NCBI RefSeq assembly: GCF_015910445.1
Contig: NZ_CP048882.1
Span: 6,073,501-6,137,500 of the forward strand
DNA length: 64,000 nucleotides
Origin: Streptomyces bathyalis
GTDB taxonomy: Bacteria > Actinomycetota > Actinomycetes > Streptomycetales > Streptomycetaceae
Direction: 5' to 3'
Made by a program: the position numbers and the translations under genes. The notes under the pieces were generated by a model. It worked only from the letters and a program-made list of their open reading frames with translations. It ran no database searches and was not told where the DNA came from. Numbering within the stretch: the stretch's first letter is position 1; every line of letters starts with the position of its first letter. Positions 17,329 through 25,104 of this stretch are shown here, in pieces.

Positions 17329-18215
17329 GTGCGCTCCCCGTCCCCTTCTCGGCCCACGCTTCCCTTGCTCACGGGTCCGCCGATCCGTACGGCGAGACCG
17401 GGCTCCAGCCCCTCGAAGGCGGGGAAGCGCCGCATCACTTCGGGGTCGTGGCCCGGCACCAGCACGTGTCCCGGTGTCCGCGCCATGTCGTTGAGCAGGT
17501 CGAAGCCGAGGTACATCGCCTCCAGGTCCGCCACGTAGGCGAACGGCCGGTCCAGCTCCAACTCCTCGTAGTAGTGCGCCGAATCGGACGCCAGGACGGC
17601 CGTGCCCCCGCCCGGGGTGGCGGCCAGCACGACGACCTGACCTGGCGTGTGGCCCCCGACGGGGACGACCTCGACGCCGGGAGCGACGGTGCGGGCTCCG
17701 TCGAGGAGTGTGAGGCGCCCCTCCTCCCGTACCCGCGGCAGATGCGCCAGTTCGGACTGCTCGACCGACCAGGCGAACTGCTTCCGCGTCGCGCAGGGCC
17801 CCGTCCAGAACTCGTACTCCCTGCGGGCCATGACGACTTCGGCATTGCGGAACGCGGCGAGATTGCCGATGTGGTCGTAGTGGGCGTGTGTCACCACCAC
17901 CTGTTGCACCGACGCCGCGTCGACGCCCAGCGCGGACAGCGCCTCGACTGGCTCCACGAGCGTGGTCCTGGCGCGCCGCGCACCGCCCTCCGGACCGAAC
18001 CCCGTGTCGACGACGATCGTGCGGCCCCCTCCGCGGACGACCCAGAGGTAGTAGTCCATCCGCAGCGGGGAGTCGACGTCGCCGTAGATGTTGTGATTGA
18101 GATAGATCTCCGAACGGGCGCCCATGCGCGTGCCGTAGCGGACCGCCAGCACCTCGTACTCGGCGGAGCCGGCGGTTCCAGGGGCTCCCGCGGGGTCGGC
18201 GGGCGGGTCGGTCAC
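17325..18215 (-). CDS. Metallo-beta-lactamase-fold hydrolase, lactonase-like
   Basis: 296 residues. The dinuclear metal signature HxHxDH is present (THAHYDHIGNL near residue 115), with later ligands in GGHTPGQ, the Asp of ASDSAHY and GHDPE. This arrangement resembles N-acyl homoserine lactonases and other lactonases more than true beta-lactamases. No signal peptide, so cytoplasmic. The GTG at 18215 overlaps the transporter stop by 4 bases (GTGA). In this operon it may open a lactone before oxidation by the dehydrogenases; that is inference. Quorum quenching is an alternative but the catabolic neighbours argue against it. Confidence 0.83.
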   Translation of the reverse strand: MTDPPADPAGAPGTAGSAEYEVLAVRYGTRMGARSEIYLNHNIYGDVDSPLRMDYYLWVVRGGGRTIVVDTGFGPEGGARRARTTLVEPVEALSALGVDAASVQQVVVTHAHYDHIGNLAAFRNAEVVMARREYEFWTGPCATRKQFAWSVEQSELAHLPRVREEGRLTLLDGARTVAPGVEVVPVGGHTPGQVVVLAATPGGGTAVLASDSAHYYEELELDRPFAYVADLEAMYLGFDLLNDMARTPGHVLVPGHDPEVMRRFPAFEGLEPGLAVRIGGPVSKGSVGREGDGERT

Positions 18216-19555
18216 AGGGCGGCTCCGGCGCGTTCGCGTCGGCCGAGCGGTACGTCGTCGTCCGCCCGCAGGTCCCGCCCTGCCGTTTCGGGCAGCCAGA
18301 GCAGCACCACGAAGAATCCCGCTGCCGCGACGGCCGTCATGTAGATGGCGGGCATCGGCAGATATCCGCTGGCTCCCGCGATGGCCGCGGCGACGAACGG
18401 ACCGGGGCCGCCGATGACGGCAAGGCCCAGGTTGAAGCCGATGGCGCTGCCGCTGCCGCGGGTGGCGGCCGGGAACAGCTCCGTGAGCAGGACGACCGTG
18501 GTGACGCTGACCAGCGCCTGGCTGACGGAGAAGACCACGATGCCGAGAAGCACCAGCGGGCCGCTGCCGGAACTCATGAGCATGAACGCCGGGAAGCACA
18601 GCAGCGCATGGCCCGCGCTGCCGATCACGTTGACGGGCCGGCGGCCGAAGCGGTCGGAGAGGATCCCGGCGAGCGGGCAGAGCAGGGCGTAGATGAGCAG
18701 TCCGGCACCGCTCAGCGCGAGTGAGGTGGTGCGGGGCATCCCCACGGACTCGGACAGGTAGTTCACCACGAACGTGGCCAGGTAGTAGAAGCCGAGGCCC
18801 TGGACGCTGGCGAAGAAGAAGCACAGGGCGATCGACTTGGCGTTCTTCCGCGTGCCGGTGATGAGCGGCTTGCCCTCCACGCGCTGCTGCTGCCGCAGAT
18901 CGACGAAGACCGGGGTCTCCGGGAGACGGAGCCTGATGTAGAGGCCGATCAGTGCGAGCGGTGCGGCGGCGAGGAACGGCAGGCGCCAGCCCCACGTGTT
19001 CAACGCCTCGGGGGAGAGCCAGGAGTTGAGGGCCAGGGCCACGAGACTTCCCGCGACGGTCGCGATTGCCGCCGTGGCCGAGATGACGCTGCCGAAGTAG
19101 CCGCGGCGCCCCCGTGGAGCGTGCTCCAGCAGGAACGCGGACGAGCCGGTCCACTCGCCGCCCGCGGAGAAGCCCTGGCAGCAGCGCAGCACCAGCAGCA
19201 GGGCCGGCGCGAGCAGTCCGGTCTGCTCGTACGTGGGCAGCACGCCGATCAGGGCCGTGCTGGCGCCCATCAGCACGACCGTCAGCATGAGCGCGGCGCG
19301 CCGGCCCTTGCGGTCGCCGACGGAACCGATCACGAAGCCGCCGACGGGCCGCATGAAGAACGCCACTCCGAAGACCGCCAGCGAGGAGAGCAGCGAGACG
19401 GCCGGGTCCTCGCTCGGGAAGAACAGCTCGCCGAACGTGGTGGCGAAGAAGCCGTAGACCGCGAAGTCGAACCACTCCATGAAGTTGCCGATTCCGGTGG
19501 CGGTGGCGGCCCTTCTCCTCAGCCGCGAAGTGACGGCCGGATCTTCAGTGATCAC
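18212..19555 (-). CDS. MFS transporter, metabolite:H+ symporter (MHS) type
   Basis: 447 residues with 12 predicted membrane segments. The MHS-family N-terminus GNFMEWFDFAVYGFFA is clear, as are the loop motif GSVGDRKGRRAAL and its repeat GILSDRFGRRP. MHS members import carboxylates, betaines or shikimate with protons (KgtP, ShiA, ProP). It is the first gene of the catabolic operon, overlapping the hydrolase gene by 4 bases, so it most likely imports the operon's substrate, probably a carboxylic acid. ATG 19555 has GAAGGAG upstream. The promoter at 19649-19678 overlaps a palindrome. Confidence 0.88.
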   Translation of the reverse strand: MITEDPAVTSRLRRRAATATGIGNFMEWFDFAVYGFFATTFGELFFPSEDPAVSLLSSLAVFGVAFFMRPVGGFVIGSVGDRKGRRAALMLTVVLMGASTALIGVLPTYEQTGLLAPALLLVLRCCQGFSAGGEWTGSSAFLLEHAPRGRRGYFGSVISATAAIATVAGSLVALALNSWLSPEALNTWGWRLPFLAAAPLALIGLYIRLRLPETPVFVDLRQQQRVEGKPLITGTRKNAKSIALCFFFASVQGLGFYYLATFVVNYLSESVGMPRTTSLALSGAGLLIYALLCPLAGILSDRFGRRPVNVIGSAGHALLCFPAFMLMSSGSGPLVLLGIVVFSVSQALVSVTTVVLLTELFPAATRGSGSAIGFNLGLAVIGGPGPFVAAAIAGASGYLPMPAIYMTAVAAAGFFVVLLWLPETAGRDLRADDDVPLGRRERAGAAL

Positions 19556-19648
19556 GATTGGCTCCTTCGACGGACGGACGGGCCGCGCAGAGTGCCGTTC
19601 CGGCCTACCGGCCGAGGATCGGCGGCACTGGCTGAAAAGTGTCGCTGG

Positions 19649-19678
19649 ATCGTATGACCGTCATACAGAACGCGTCAA
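19649..19678 (-). promoter_or_regulatory. Catabolic-operon promoter with overlapping 15-bp palindromic operator
   Basis: On the minus strand TTGACG (19678-19673), an 18-base spacer and TACGAT (19654-19649) make a good SigA/HrdB-type promoter. The spacer and -10 edge contain GTATGAC-C-GTCATAC on the plus strand (19652-19666), a perfect palindrome with 7-bp arms. Repressor binding there would block polymerase. The natural candidate protein is the operon's FadR-type regulator. Confidence 0.7.
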
Positions 19679-19785
19679 CGGTTGTTCCGGATGCGGATTG
19701 CGGGGCCGGGTCCGCCCGCGAGAGCCGCGAGATGCGCCCCGGGGAAGCGGGGGCCGCCCGGTCGCGGTTCGCCACGGCAACGCCA

Positions 19786-19815
19786 CGGGCCCCGCCGCGG
19801 ATGCGACGGGGCCCG
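19786..19815 (-). terminator. Hairpin behind phoD
   Basis: CGGGCCCCG (19786-19794) and CGGGGCCCG (19807-19815), 9 bp with a 12-base loop, starting 23 bases after the phoD stop on the minus strand. Confidence 0.5.
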
Positions 19816-19838
19816 AACTGACGGGATTCGGCGGGCGG

Positions 19839-21524
19839 TTACGTGCCGAGCGGACCGTCCGCCTCTTCGAGGCGCTGGGAGCCGGAGAGGGTGCGGTAGG
19901 AGCGGCGGACCTCGCTCGTGGCGCCCTGGTCGGTCTTGTCGGAGAGGACGAAGTAGTCCATGTGCGCCCGCTCGGCGTCGATGTCGAGGACGCCGTAGCC
20001 GTGCGAGTCCATGTCGAGCCAGCGCACGTGCCGGTTGGTTGCCTTGATGGCGGCCTCCGCGACCGACGAGACCGTGTCGGGAGCGGCATTGATGATGTCG
20101 TCGAGGTTGTCGGACGTGACGGACGTGACGACGAACTCCGTGGCCACCGGCGCGTCGCCGGGGTACGTCGCGGCCTTGACGGGGACGTCGTTCGCGAAGG
20201 CCATGTGGATGTCGCCCGTGAGGAAGACGGTGTTGCCGATGCGCTGGTCGCGCAGGTGCGCGAGCAGTTCGCGTCGGTCGTCCGTGTAGCCGTCCCACTG
20301 GTCGACGTTGAGGGCCAGACCCTCCTTCGGGATGCCGATCAACTCTGCGAGCGGGCCCAGCAGATGGGCCGGTACGGCGCCGAAGGCCAGCGGCGCGATC
20401 ATCACCGAGGTGCCGACCATGCGCCAGCGCGCGGTCGAGGAGGACAGCCCGGACTTGAGCCAGTCGAGTTGCCTGCGTCCGGTGATGGTGCGCTCGGGGT
20501 CGTCGATCACGTCGCCGTCGCCGATGGACGCCTGCTGGTCGCGGAACGAGCGCAGGTCGAGCAGATGCAGATCGGCGAGGCGTCCGAAGCGCAGGCGCCG
20601 GTACGTGGTGCCCTCCGTGGAGGGCCGGACCGGCATCCACTCGAAGTAGGCCTGTTTCGCGGCCCGTTGGCGTTCGGCCCACTCACCCTCTCCGCCGGGG
20701 GTGTGGTTCTCCGCGCCGCCGGACCAGGTGTCGTTGGCGATCTCGTGGTCGTCCCACATGGCGATGAGCGGGTGGGCCGCGTGCATCGCCCGCAGGTCGG
20801 GATCGAGCTTGTGGTGGGCGTGCCGTGCGCGGTAGTCGGCGAGGGTGATCGTCTCGTGCTCGGGCTGGACGGTACGGAGGGCCTTCCCCTGCAGGGGGTA
20901 CTCCTCGTGCCCGTACTCGTAGATGTAGTCGCCCAGGTGCAGCACGGCGTGGAGATCCTCGCGGGCGGCCAGATGCCGGTACGAGGCGAAGTAGCCGGCC
21001 TCGTAGCTCGCACAGGACACCACGCCGAAGCGCAGGTTGGCGGTGTCGGCCTCCTCGGCGGGGGCCGTACGGGTCCGGGCGGCGGGGGAGTTCACGCCAC
21101 CGGCGCCGAACCGGAACCAGTAGGCGGTGTCGGCGGCCAGTCCGCGTACGTCCGCCTTGACGGTGTGGTCGGTGGCGGCTTCGGCCTTGACGGTGCCGTG
21201 AGCGACGACCTTGCCGAAGCCCTCGTCCTCCGCGACCTCCCAAGTGACCGTGACGGGCTCGCCCTTGCCCGATCCGGGGACGGCGTCCGCGGTGGGAGTG
21301 ACCCGTGTCCACAGCAGGATGCCGTCGGGCAACGGGTCGCCCGAGGCGACGCCGTGGAGGAACGAGGGGCCTTCGGCGGCGTGCGCGCTGGGAGTCGCGC
21401 CGACGAGGGGGAGGAGGGCCGCGGAGGCGGCGGTGGCCGCAACGACGGTGCGGCGCCTGGGGTGCCCGGAGGAGGGTCTCTCTGCCGGGGCTGAAGTGGG
21501 GGATTCGCCATGTGTGTTTGTCAC
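19839..21524 (-). CDS. phoD: PhoD-type alkaline phosphatase/phosphodiesterase, Tat-exported
   Basis: 561 residues. A Tat signal peptide is visible (PRRRTVVAATAASAALLPL ending in SAHA), so the enzyme is secreted folded with its metals. PhoD motifs: CASYEAGYFASYRHL, GDYIYEYG, MWDDHEIANDTW and GDIHMAF, the metal-binding set. It releases phosphate from organic esters during phosphate starvation. I chose GTG 21524; TTG 21545 would add seven residues. I did not identify a convincing PHO box upstream. A standard member of this chromosomal neighbourhood in Streptomyces. Confidence 0.93.
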   Translation of the reverse strand: MTNTHGESPTSAPAERPSSGHPRRRTVVAATAASAALLPLVGATPSAHAAEGPSFLHGVASGDPLPDGILLWTRVTPTADAVPGSGKGEPVTVTWEVAEDEGFGKVVAHGTVKAEAATDHTVKADVRGLAADTAYWFRFGAGGVNSPAARTRTAPAEEADTANLRFGVVSCASYEAGYFASYRHLAAREDLHAVLHLGDYIYEYGHEEYPLQGKALRTVQPEHETITLADYRARHAHHKLDPDLRAMHAAHPLIAMWDDHEIANDTWSGGAENHTPGGEGEWAERQRAAKQAYFEWMPVRPSTEGTTYRRLRFGRLADLHLLDLRSFRDQQASIGDGDVIDDPERTITGRRQLDWLKSGLSSSTARWRMVGTSVMIAPLAFGAVPAHLLGPLAELIGIPKEGLALNVDQWDGYTDDRRELLAHLRDQRIGNTVFLTGDIHMAFANDVPVKAATYPGDAPVATEFVVTSVTSDNLDDIINAAPDTVSSVAEAAIKATNRHVRWLDMDSHGYGVLDIDAERAHMDYFVLSDKTDQGATSEVRRSYRTLSGSQRLEEADGPLGT

Positions 21525-21549
21525 GGACTTAGATGTTACGCACAAGTAG

Positions 21550-21594
21550 CCCCGACGGGCAGGTCACTCGCAAGAGTTCAACTGCCCGTCGGGG
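21550..21594 (-). terminator. Hairpin between the DsbA-like gene and phoD
   Basis: CCCCGACGGGCAG (21550-21562) and CTGCCCGTCGGGG (21582-21594), a perfect 13-bp stem with a 19-base loop. It lies just upstream of phoD and 126 bases behind the DsbA-like gene, so it may stop readthrough or act in the phoD leader. Confidence 0.5.
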
Positions 21595-21683
21595 CGAGTT
21601 CGTCCACGGCGCGGGACGCGGTGCGACGGAACGGCGGAGCGGGTCGGTCCGTACGAACCGCCGTACGCGGCAACGGCGTTCGG

Positions 21684-21710
21684 GGGTGGCGGCGGGCCCC
21701 GCCGCCACCC
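21684..21710 (-). terminator. Terminator behind the DsbA-like gene
   Basis: GGGTGGCGGCGGG (21684-21696) and CCCGCCGCCACCC (21698-21710), a perfect 13-bp inverted repeat around one base, 9 bases past the stop of the DsbA-like gene. Confidence 0.7.
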
Positions 21711-21719
21711 GGCCGGCCG

Positions 21720-22514
21720 TTACTGCTTCGGAGCCGTGAGCTTGACGCCCAGCTTCTGCAGCTCGCTCGGCAGCTGCTGCTGGTCGATGTCCTTGCCGTC
21801 GATGCGGATCGTGGGCGTGCCCTGGATCTTGGCCTTCTTGAAGTCCGCGACCATGGCGAGCGCCCACCGGTCGTAAGTGCCTTCCTCCACCGCCTTCTTG
21901 AAGCCGGCGTTGCTCTTCAGCGCGGGGATCGTGTCCGCGACCTTGAGGAGGTAGTCGTCCTCGGCGAACTTGTCCTGCCTCTCCTCGGGGTGGAACTGAG
22001 GCGAGTACAGCTTGTCGTGGTAGTCGCGGTAGGCGTCCTTGCTCACGTTGAGCGCGGCACCCAGGGCGCTGATGGCGTTCTTGGAACCGTCGCCGCCGAG
22101 GTTGCCGTCGATCAGGTCGCCGAGGTGCACCTGGAGCTTGTACTTGTTGTCCTCGGCGCCCTTCGCGAGGAGCTTGCCCGCTCCCTGCTCGAACTGGGCG
22201 CAGGCCGGGCAGCGCAGGTCCTCGTAGACGTCGACGGTCTTCTTGCCGTTGCCGATGACGATGTTCTGGCCGTCCTTGCCCGAGGAGTTCGCGGGCTTGA
22301 CCAGCTTCTGCTCCTTGGCCGCCTCCCAGCCGCTGGGTGCGGTCAGCTTGGTGACGGCGAAGAAGATGCCGCCGGCCACGGCGAGTACGGCGAGAACCGC
22401 GACGCCGACGAGTGCCTGCCGGCGCATCTTGTCCTTCTTGGCCTGCCGTTCACGTTCCGCGCGCAGCCGATCGCGGGCGGCGCGCTTGGCTTCCTGGCTG
22501 TTGCGCTTGCTCAT
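21720..22514 (-). CDS. Membrane-anchored DsbA/thioredoxin-fold protein, copy 1
   Basis: 264 residues. A basic cytoplasmic N-terminus (SKRNSQEAKRAARDRLRAER), one membrane segment near residues 33-55 (ALVGVAVLAVLAVAGGIFF), then an extracytoplasmic thioredoxin-fold domain with the redox motif CPAC in VYEDLRCPACAQFEQ, and a cis-Pro loop GTPTIRIDGK. It probably oxidises or isomerises disulfides in exported proteins. ATG 22514 follows GGAGAAG. A second protein of similar plan lies at 62130-62855. Confidence 0.9.
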   Translation of the reverse strand: MSKRNSQEAKRAARDRLRAERERQAKKDKMRRQALVGVAVLAVLAVAGGIFFAVTKLTAPSGWEAAKEQKLVKPANSSGKDGQNIVIGNGKKTVDVYEDLRCPACAQFEQGAGKLLAKGAEDNKYKLQVHLGDLIDGNLGGDGSKNAISALGAALNVSKDAYRDYHDKLYSPQFHPEERQDKFAEDDYLLKVADTIPALKSNAGFKKAVEEGTYDRWALAMVADFKKAKIQGTPTIRIDGKDIDQQQLPSELQKLGVKLTAPKQ

Positions 22515-22618
22515 GGGTTTCTTCTCCGTGGTGATGTACGCGGTGTGCGTGGGGGACGACGGTGGACTGTCTCGTACCGGGTCGGCTCGCGTGCCTGTTC
22601 CTCAGGCTTCGGCCCTGA

Positions 22619-23344
22619 TCAGGCTGCGAGCGCGAACGGCGGCGGTCCTCGTCGGTGCACGGAGTGGGTGAGCAGCGGCAGCGCGCGCGGGCCCAGAACG
22701 GGCTGCGACCGCGGTGCGGGTGCGGGCTCGCCGCACTCGTACGTAAGGGAGCCGGCGGCGAAGGCCGTCCGCAGCGGCCGGAACGCGGTCACCGAGGCCG
22801 CGCGCAGCAGCCCGGCAAGTGCCGCCTCGCCTCGCCGGAGCCAGGCGGCGGCCAGGAGGCCGACCGCGATGTGCGCGGCGAGCAGTACGAACGGCGTCGT
22901 CGACGGGCCGGTGTTCAGCGGGCCCAGCTGCCCGAGGGCGCCATGGGCCAGGCCCTCGGCCCCGCCGGGACCGCCCTGCGAGGCGATGTGGGCCAGCGGG
23001 GCTCCGACGCCGCTGCCGCCGCACAGCAGGTCGACGCCGACGCTGCGCAGCGGCCCCGTGACGGGACCTCCGGTCTGCCCGTAACAGGCATGCTGACCGG
23101 TGGTGAAGACGGTGTCGGCGAGCAGCTCCAGCGGGATCAGCACGGCGGCGATGCGGCCGTAACCGCGCTCGCGGTCGGCGAGTGCGAAGGCCAGCAGGAA
23201 GATCACGCCGGTGACGGCCAGCAGCGGACCGAGGGGGAGCGGCACCCCCGAGAGCAGAACGTGGGACCCGGCGGACAGCGTGACGCACAGCACGGTGAAG
23301 ACCACCGCGCGCAGCGTCCGTATGCCTGCCGCATCCATGTCCAT
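22619..23344 (-). CDS. Integral membrane protein of unknown function
   Basis: 241 residues with about five hydrophobic segments: near residues 10-32, 35-55, 60-80, a Gly-rich region with GQHACYGQTGG and a later segment at about 145-165 (TPFVLLAAHIAVGLLAAAW), then a His/Pro-rich tail. I recognise no catalytic motif. The N-terminal half resembles the small actinobacterial membrane proteins with two cysteines (CYG, LLCGG). It precedes the DsbA-like gene on the same strand with a gap of about 100 bases, so co-transcription is possible. ATG 23344 or 23338 could be used; neither has a clear ribosome-binding site. Confidence 0.7.
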   Translation of the reverse strand: MDMDAAGIRTLRAVVFTVLCVTLSAGSHVLLSGVPLPLGPLLAVTGVIFLLAFALADRERGYGRIAAVLIPLELLADTVFTTGQHACYGQTGGPVTGPLRSVGVDLLCGGSGVGAPLAHIASQGGPGGAEGLAHGALGQLGPLNTGPSTTPFVLLAAHIAVGLLAAAWLRRGEAALAGLLRAASVTAFRPLRTAFAAGSLTYECGEPAPAPRSQPVLGPRALPLLTHSVHRRGPPPFALAA

Positions 23345-23479
23345 CGCCGGAAGTGTGCCATGCGGAGGCGTAAGGGGTCTCTAAATGCGGACCGTGAATT
23401 GCCACGCTCCCGCCGCTCCGGGCCGCTTTCCACCGCCCCCGGTACGGGGCCCGGGTGCCGAGCCCCGCGTACCCGCCGC

Positions 23480-24826
23480 CTACAGGCCGGGGATACGGCC
23501 GTTACGGAAGAGGTCGACGAAGATCTGGTGATCGCGCCGGGTCTTCGAACCGTAGTCGTGGGCGAAGTCGGCCAGCATCTGCCGGAAGCCCTCCTCGTCC
23601 TCGGCGATCGCGGTGTCGATGGCCCGCTCCGTGGAGAACGGCACGAGGGAGTGGCCGCTCTCGTCGTCCGCCGCGGCGTGCATGGTGGCCGTCGCCCGTC
23701 CGAGGTCGCCGACGACCTGCGAGATCTCGGCCGGGTCGTCCAGATCCGACCAGTCGAGGTCGACGGCGTACGGCGAGACCTCGGCGACCAGCTGGCCCCT
23801 GCCCCGCAGCTCGGTCCAGCCCAGCCACGGGTCGGCGTGCGCCTGCAGGGCGCGCTGCGAGATGACGGTGCGGTGCCCCTCGTGCCGGAAGTAGCCGTGG
23901 ATCGCCGGGTCGGTGATGTGGCGGGCGACGGCGGGGGTCTGCGCCTGCTTCATGTAGATCACCAGATCGTTCTCGAGGGCGTCGCTGTGTCCCTCGAGCA
24001 GGACGTTGTACGAGGGGAGTCCCGCGCTTCCGATGCCGATGCCGCGGCGCCCGACGACGTCCTTGACGCGGTAGGCGTCCGAACGAAAACGCGTCGCGCC
24101 CGGCAGCGTCGCGACGTACGCGTCGAAGGCTTCCAGCACCTCGGAGCGGGTCGCCGTGTCCAGCTCCACGGTTCCGCCGCCGGGGCTGAACCGGCGCTCC
24201 CAGTCGCGGATCTCGGTCATGCTGTCCAGCAGCCCGAACCGGGTGTTGGCGCGGGCCGCGCGCAGCGCCATCAGCACCGGTCCCCGCGCGGTGTCGAGGG
24301 AGAGAGAGGGCGCCGCGGCGGCGGGCTCGGTGCCCGCGGCCAGGAGGTGGATGCGCTCGCGGTAGGCGTCGGCGTAGGCGCGCACGAGGGCGGTGATCTG
24401 CTCGTCGCTGAGGGCCTTGCTGTAGCCGAGCAGCGCCACGGAGGCGGCGAAGCGCTTCAGGTCCCAGGTGAACGGTCCTACGAAAGCCTCGTCGAAGTCG
24501 TTGACGTTGAAGGTGAGGCGGCCGTTGGCGTCCATGTACGTGCCGAAGTTCTCGGCGTGCAGATCGCCGTGGATCCAGACCCTGCCGGTGCGCTCGTCGA
24601 GGAACGGGCCGGTGCGTCCGGGCGCTTCTTCCTTGTCGTCCTCGGTGGCGTCCGCGTAGAAGAGGCAGGCCGTCCCCCGGTAGAAGGCGAAGGCGGACGC
24701 GGCCATCTTCCGGAACTTGACCTGGAAGGCGGCCGGGTCGGCGGCCAGCAGCTCGCCGAAGGCGCTGTCGAAGACCTCGAGGATCCGCTCGGCGCGCGAT
24801 TCCGCGCCGGTCTGCTGCGTTGCCAT
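23480..24826 (-). CDS. DUF2252 family protein (kinase-like fold)
   Basis: 448 residues. DUF2252 proteins share a protein-kinase/phosphotransferase-like fold, and the pieces are here: VWIHGDLHAENFGTYMDANG and VNDFDEAFVGPFTWDLKR, equivalent to the catalytic HGDxHxxN and metal-binding DFD motifs of aminoglycoside phosphotransferases. The substrate is unknown. ATG 24826 (MATQQTGA) has GGAAGGGCGG upstream. Divergent from dnaE, with an intergenic region containing a tandem 25-bp repeat. Confidence 0.88.
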   Translation of the reverse strand: MATQQTGAESRAERILEVFDSAFGELLAADPAAFQVKFRKMAASAFAFYRGTACLFYADATEDDKEEAPGRTGPFLDERTGRVWIHGDLHAENFGTYMDANGRLTFNVNDFDEAFVGPFTWDLKRFAASVALLGYSKALSDEQITALVRAYADAYRERIHLLAAGTEPAAAAPSLSLDTARGPVLMALRAARANTRFGLLDSMTEIRDWERRFSPGGGTVELDTATRSEVLEAFDAYVATLPGATRFRSDAYRVKDVVGRRGIGIGSAGLPSYNVLLEGHSDALENDLVIYMKQAQTPAVARHITDPAIHGYFRHEGHRTVISQRALQAHADPWLGWTELRGRGQLVAEVSPYAVDLDWSDLDDPAEISQVVGDLGRATATMHAAADDESGHSLVPFSTERAIDTAIAEDEEGFRQMLADFAHDYGSKTRRDHQIFVDLFRNGRIPGL

Positions 24827-24854
24827 GAATACCGCCCTTCCGGGGTGGCTCGAC

Positions 24855-24881
24855 GGTGCACGATGCTGACGGGAGTGCACC
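24855..24881. repeat. Inverted repeat upstream of the DUF2252 gene
   Basis: GGTGCAC (24855-24861) and GTGCACC (24875-24881), 7-bp arms with a 13-base spacer, about 30 bases before the DUF2252 start. A protein-binding site is possible. Confidence 0.4.
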
Positions 24882-24897
24882 GGGATCTTCTCGCACG

Positions 24898-24947
24898 GAC
24901 CGTCACCTGCGCAGGCGGGGTGGACCGTCCCCTGCGCAGGCGGGGTG
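24898..24947. repeat. Tandem 25-bp direct repeat with a palindromic core
   Basis: Two adjacent 25-bp copies (24898-24922 and 24923-24947) differing at one base. Each begins GACCGTC and contains the 10-bp palindrome CCTGCGCAGG. The pair lies in the gap between divergent DUF2252 and dnaE genes and may be a paired operator. Confidence 0.6.
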
Positions 24948-25053
24948 ACCGCGCGACTGCCCGCCCGGGCCTGCCGCGAGAGTCCCTACGCCTCGGCGCC
25001 GCCCGCGAGTTGGGGTCAGGCGGCCGCCGCCCGCGGTTGTCGGTGCCGGGTCG

Positions 25054-25059
25054 TAGACT
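25054..25059 (+). promoter_or_regulatory. Putative -10 box TAGACT of dnaE
   Basis: TAGACT fits TANNNT and would start transcription about 40 bases before the dnaE GTG, leaving room for the GGAGG at 25089-25093. No good -35 at the expected distance. Confidence 0.4.
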
Positions 25060-25104
25060 CCGGAACCGATCCAGCAACATCCGTGCCCGGAGGTGGCCCG
25101 CGCC

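Noticed and set aside
17325..18215. Quorum-quenching AHL lactonase as the role of the metallo-hydrolase
   Set aside because: The HxHxDH site fits a lactonase, but the gene is embedded in a catabolic operon with coupled translation; no signalling genes are near.
12888..19555. The catabolic cluster as a standard protocatechuate branch (pcaC present)
   Set aside because: pcaG/H, pcaB, pcaD and pcaI/J are all missing; the CMD proteins alone are not enough.
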